This document shows positions 63,306 through 64,000 of a stretch of DNA of 64,000 bases, one piece after another. The stretch comes from Prevotella sp. (GTDB lineage: Bacteria; Bacteroidota; Bacteroidia; Bacteroidales; Dysgonomonadaceae). The notes under the pieces are model-generated. The model did no database searches and had not been told where the DNA came from. It was given only the letters and a program-made list of their open reading frames with translations. A program made the position numbers and the translations under genes. Every line of letters starts with the position of its first letter. Positions within the stretch are counted from its first letter, which is position 1. The stretch is taken from the NCBI GenBank assembly GCA_031271965.1, contig JAISUS010000005.1, positions 1-64,000 of the forward strand, written 5' to 3'.

Positions 63306-64000
63306 TTAATTCTGTCCGCCACCTTGACCTCCTTGTCCACCACCTTGACTTCCTTGTCCACCACCCATAGAGTCATCATTGCTAATACCTCTCTTAGCTT
63401 TCTTTATCTGCTGTTTCATTTCTCCGAATCGGTATGAAACGGAGATTCCGAATCCTCGCATCTGACTGGTAAATATACTTTCACTAAAGAACTCAGGAGA
63501 CCATGTCTTGCTCTTCCATTCATTATTTTTCTTTAATGGGTTTTGAGCATAAATTCTAAAATTCAATTTATCAGACATAAACCCTTTACTTGCCGATACA
63601 CTATGGAAGAAATAAGACGAGCCCTCATTCTGCAGACTTATATAAGGTGTAGAACCGCCAACATTCAGGTAAAATTTTAATGATTTAGGAAATGAATATT
63701 GTGCTCCACCCCAAAGATTACCAGAGAATCCATGATTCCTTTCACCTGATATGTTAGACTTTATATCCGTATACCGTCCCGACAGATTTGAATAGAGGCG
63801 AATTTTTTGATTCGGACTCCAATTGACATATCCACTAAGACCTAAATTACTCCCTTTTCCTACATTTTCGTATGTAGTATATTTAATGTTATTCACGAAT
63901 GTGCTGATATCTTCTATCCCATTATTTTGAAAATTATAAGATAAGTTTAAGTTAAAGTTCAGCTTTGGATTAAAAAAACTATAATTCGTATTCAACGAAT
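63306..64000 (-). CDS. Outer-membrane beta-barrel protein, C-terminal part (runs off the window)
   Basis: The visible part (about 230 residues) is the C-terminus of an outer-membrane barrel protein: alternating amphipathic strands such as NPKLNFNLNLSYNFQN, QKIRLYSNLSGRYTDIKS and GFGISVSYRFGEMKQQIKKAKRG, as in the outer-membrane beta-barrel (OMP_b-brl_3/TonB-dependent receptor-like) family. The protein ends in a Gly/Gln-rich tail (repeats of GGGQGSQGG type, 22 residues) instead of a terminal Phe. The start codon lies beyond position 64000. The family name is tentative. Confidence 0.75.
   Translation of the reverse strand, partial: SLNTNYSFFNPKLNFNLNLSYNFQNNGIEDISTFVNNIKYTTYENVGKGSNLGLSGYVNWSPNQKIRLYSNLSGRYTDIKSNISGERNHGFSGNLWGGAQYSFPKSLKFYLNVGGSTPYISLQNEGSSYFFHSVSASKGFMSDKLNFRIYAQNPLKKNNEWKSKTWSPEFFSESIFTSQMRGFGISVSYRFGEMKQQIKKAKRGISNDDSMGGGQGSQGGGQGGQGGGQN

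Overview
The window reads as a Bacteroidales chromosome segment, AT-rich, most like Dysgonomonas or a close relative (genus inferred, not proven). The evidence is a SusC/SusD pair with a hybrid two-component regulator, Bacteroidetes-only families (DUF4290, DUF4924, FISUMP), lipoproteins with short lipoboxes, promoters of the TAnnTTTG (-7) / TTTG-like (-33) type, and almost no Shine-Dalgarno sites. No rRNA, tRNA, CRISPR array or intact transposase was seen.

Layout. 0-6.1 kb: a 196-bp MITE-like repeat, aquaporin, pirin, a three-gene envelope operon, a second copy of the repeat, then DUF1287 and aldo/keto reductase genes. 6.1-8.8 kb: an S9 peptidase. 8.8-13.9 kb: an accessory island with a large FISUMP surface protein and a YD-repeat-like lipoprotein, flanked by related composite palindromic repeats in opposite orientation; the right-hand repeat is a 364-bp element with matching 16-bp ends and a 9-bp target duplication. 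13.9-21.5 kb: a BI-1 family membrane protein, GH20 hexosaminidase, SlyD, PatB/MalY and GlmS. 21.6-27.1 kb: an AraC regulator divergent from a secreted degenerate Hint-domain protein, a BamE-like lipoprotein with a Pro/Thr tail, an MBL-fold enzyme and a dual phosphoesterase fusion. 27.2-33.4 kb: DUF4290-rimM, DUF1573, an M15 peptidase, a TPR lipoprotein and a three-gene creD cassette.

33.5-50.4 kb is a polysaccharide utilization locus. SusC/SusD run on the minus strand; on the plus strand lie DUF2264, a heparinase II/III-like lyase, a GH88 unsaturated uronyl hydrolase and a GH95-like hydrolase; a 1350-residue hybrid two-component sensor/regulator closes the locus. The expected flow is capture by SusD and import by SusC, lyase cleavage of a uronic-acid polysaccharide, removal of the unsaturated uronate by GH88, trimming by the GH95-like and DUF2264 enzymes, and sensing of oligosaccharides by the hybrid regulator. 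No sulfatase is present, so an unsulfated substrate is more likely. The spacer between susC and the enzymes holds a 22-bp dyad, a (CT)30 microsatellite and an operator-like dyad next to a -7 box.

50.5-64 kb is mostly housekeeping: DUF4924, an MBL hydrolase, TPR protein, monooxygenase, aspS, MscS channel, OmpA/TPR lipoprotein, TIGR02757 protein, proC, DUF488, amino-acid permease, a double TonB_C protein, DoxX and the C-terminus of an outer-membrane beta-barrel protein cut by the window edge.
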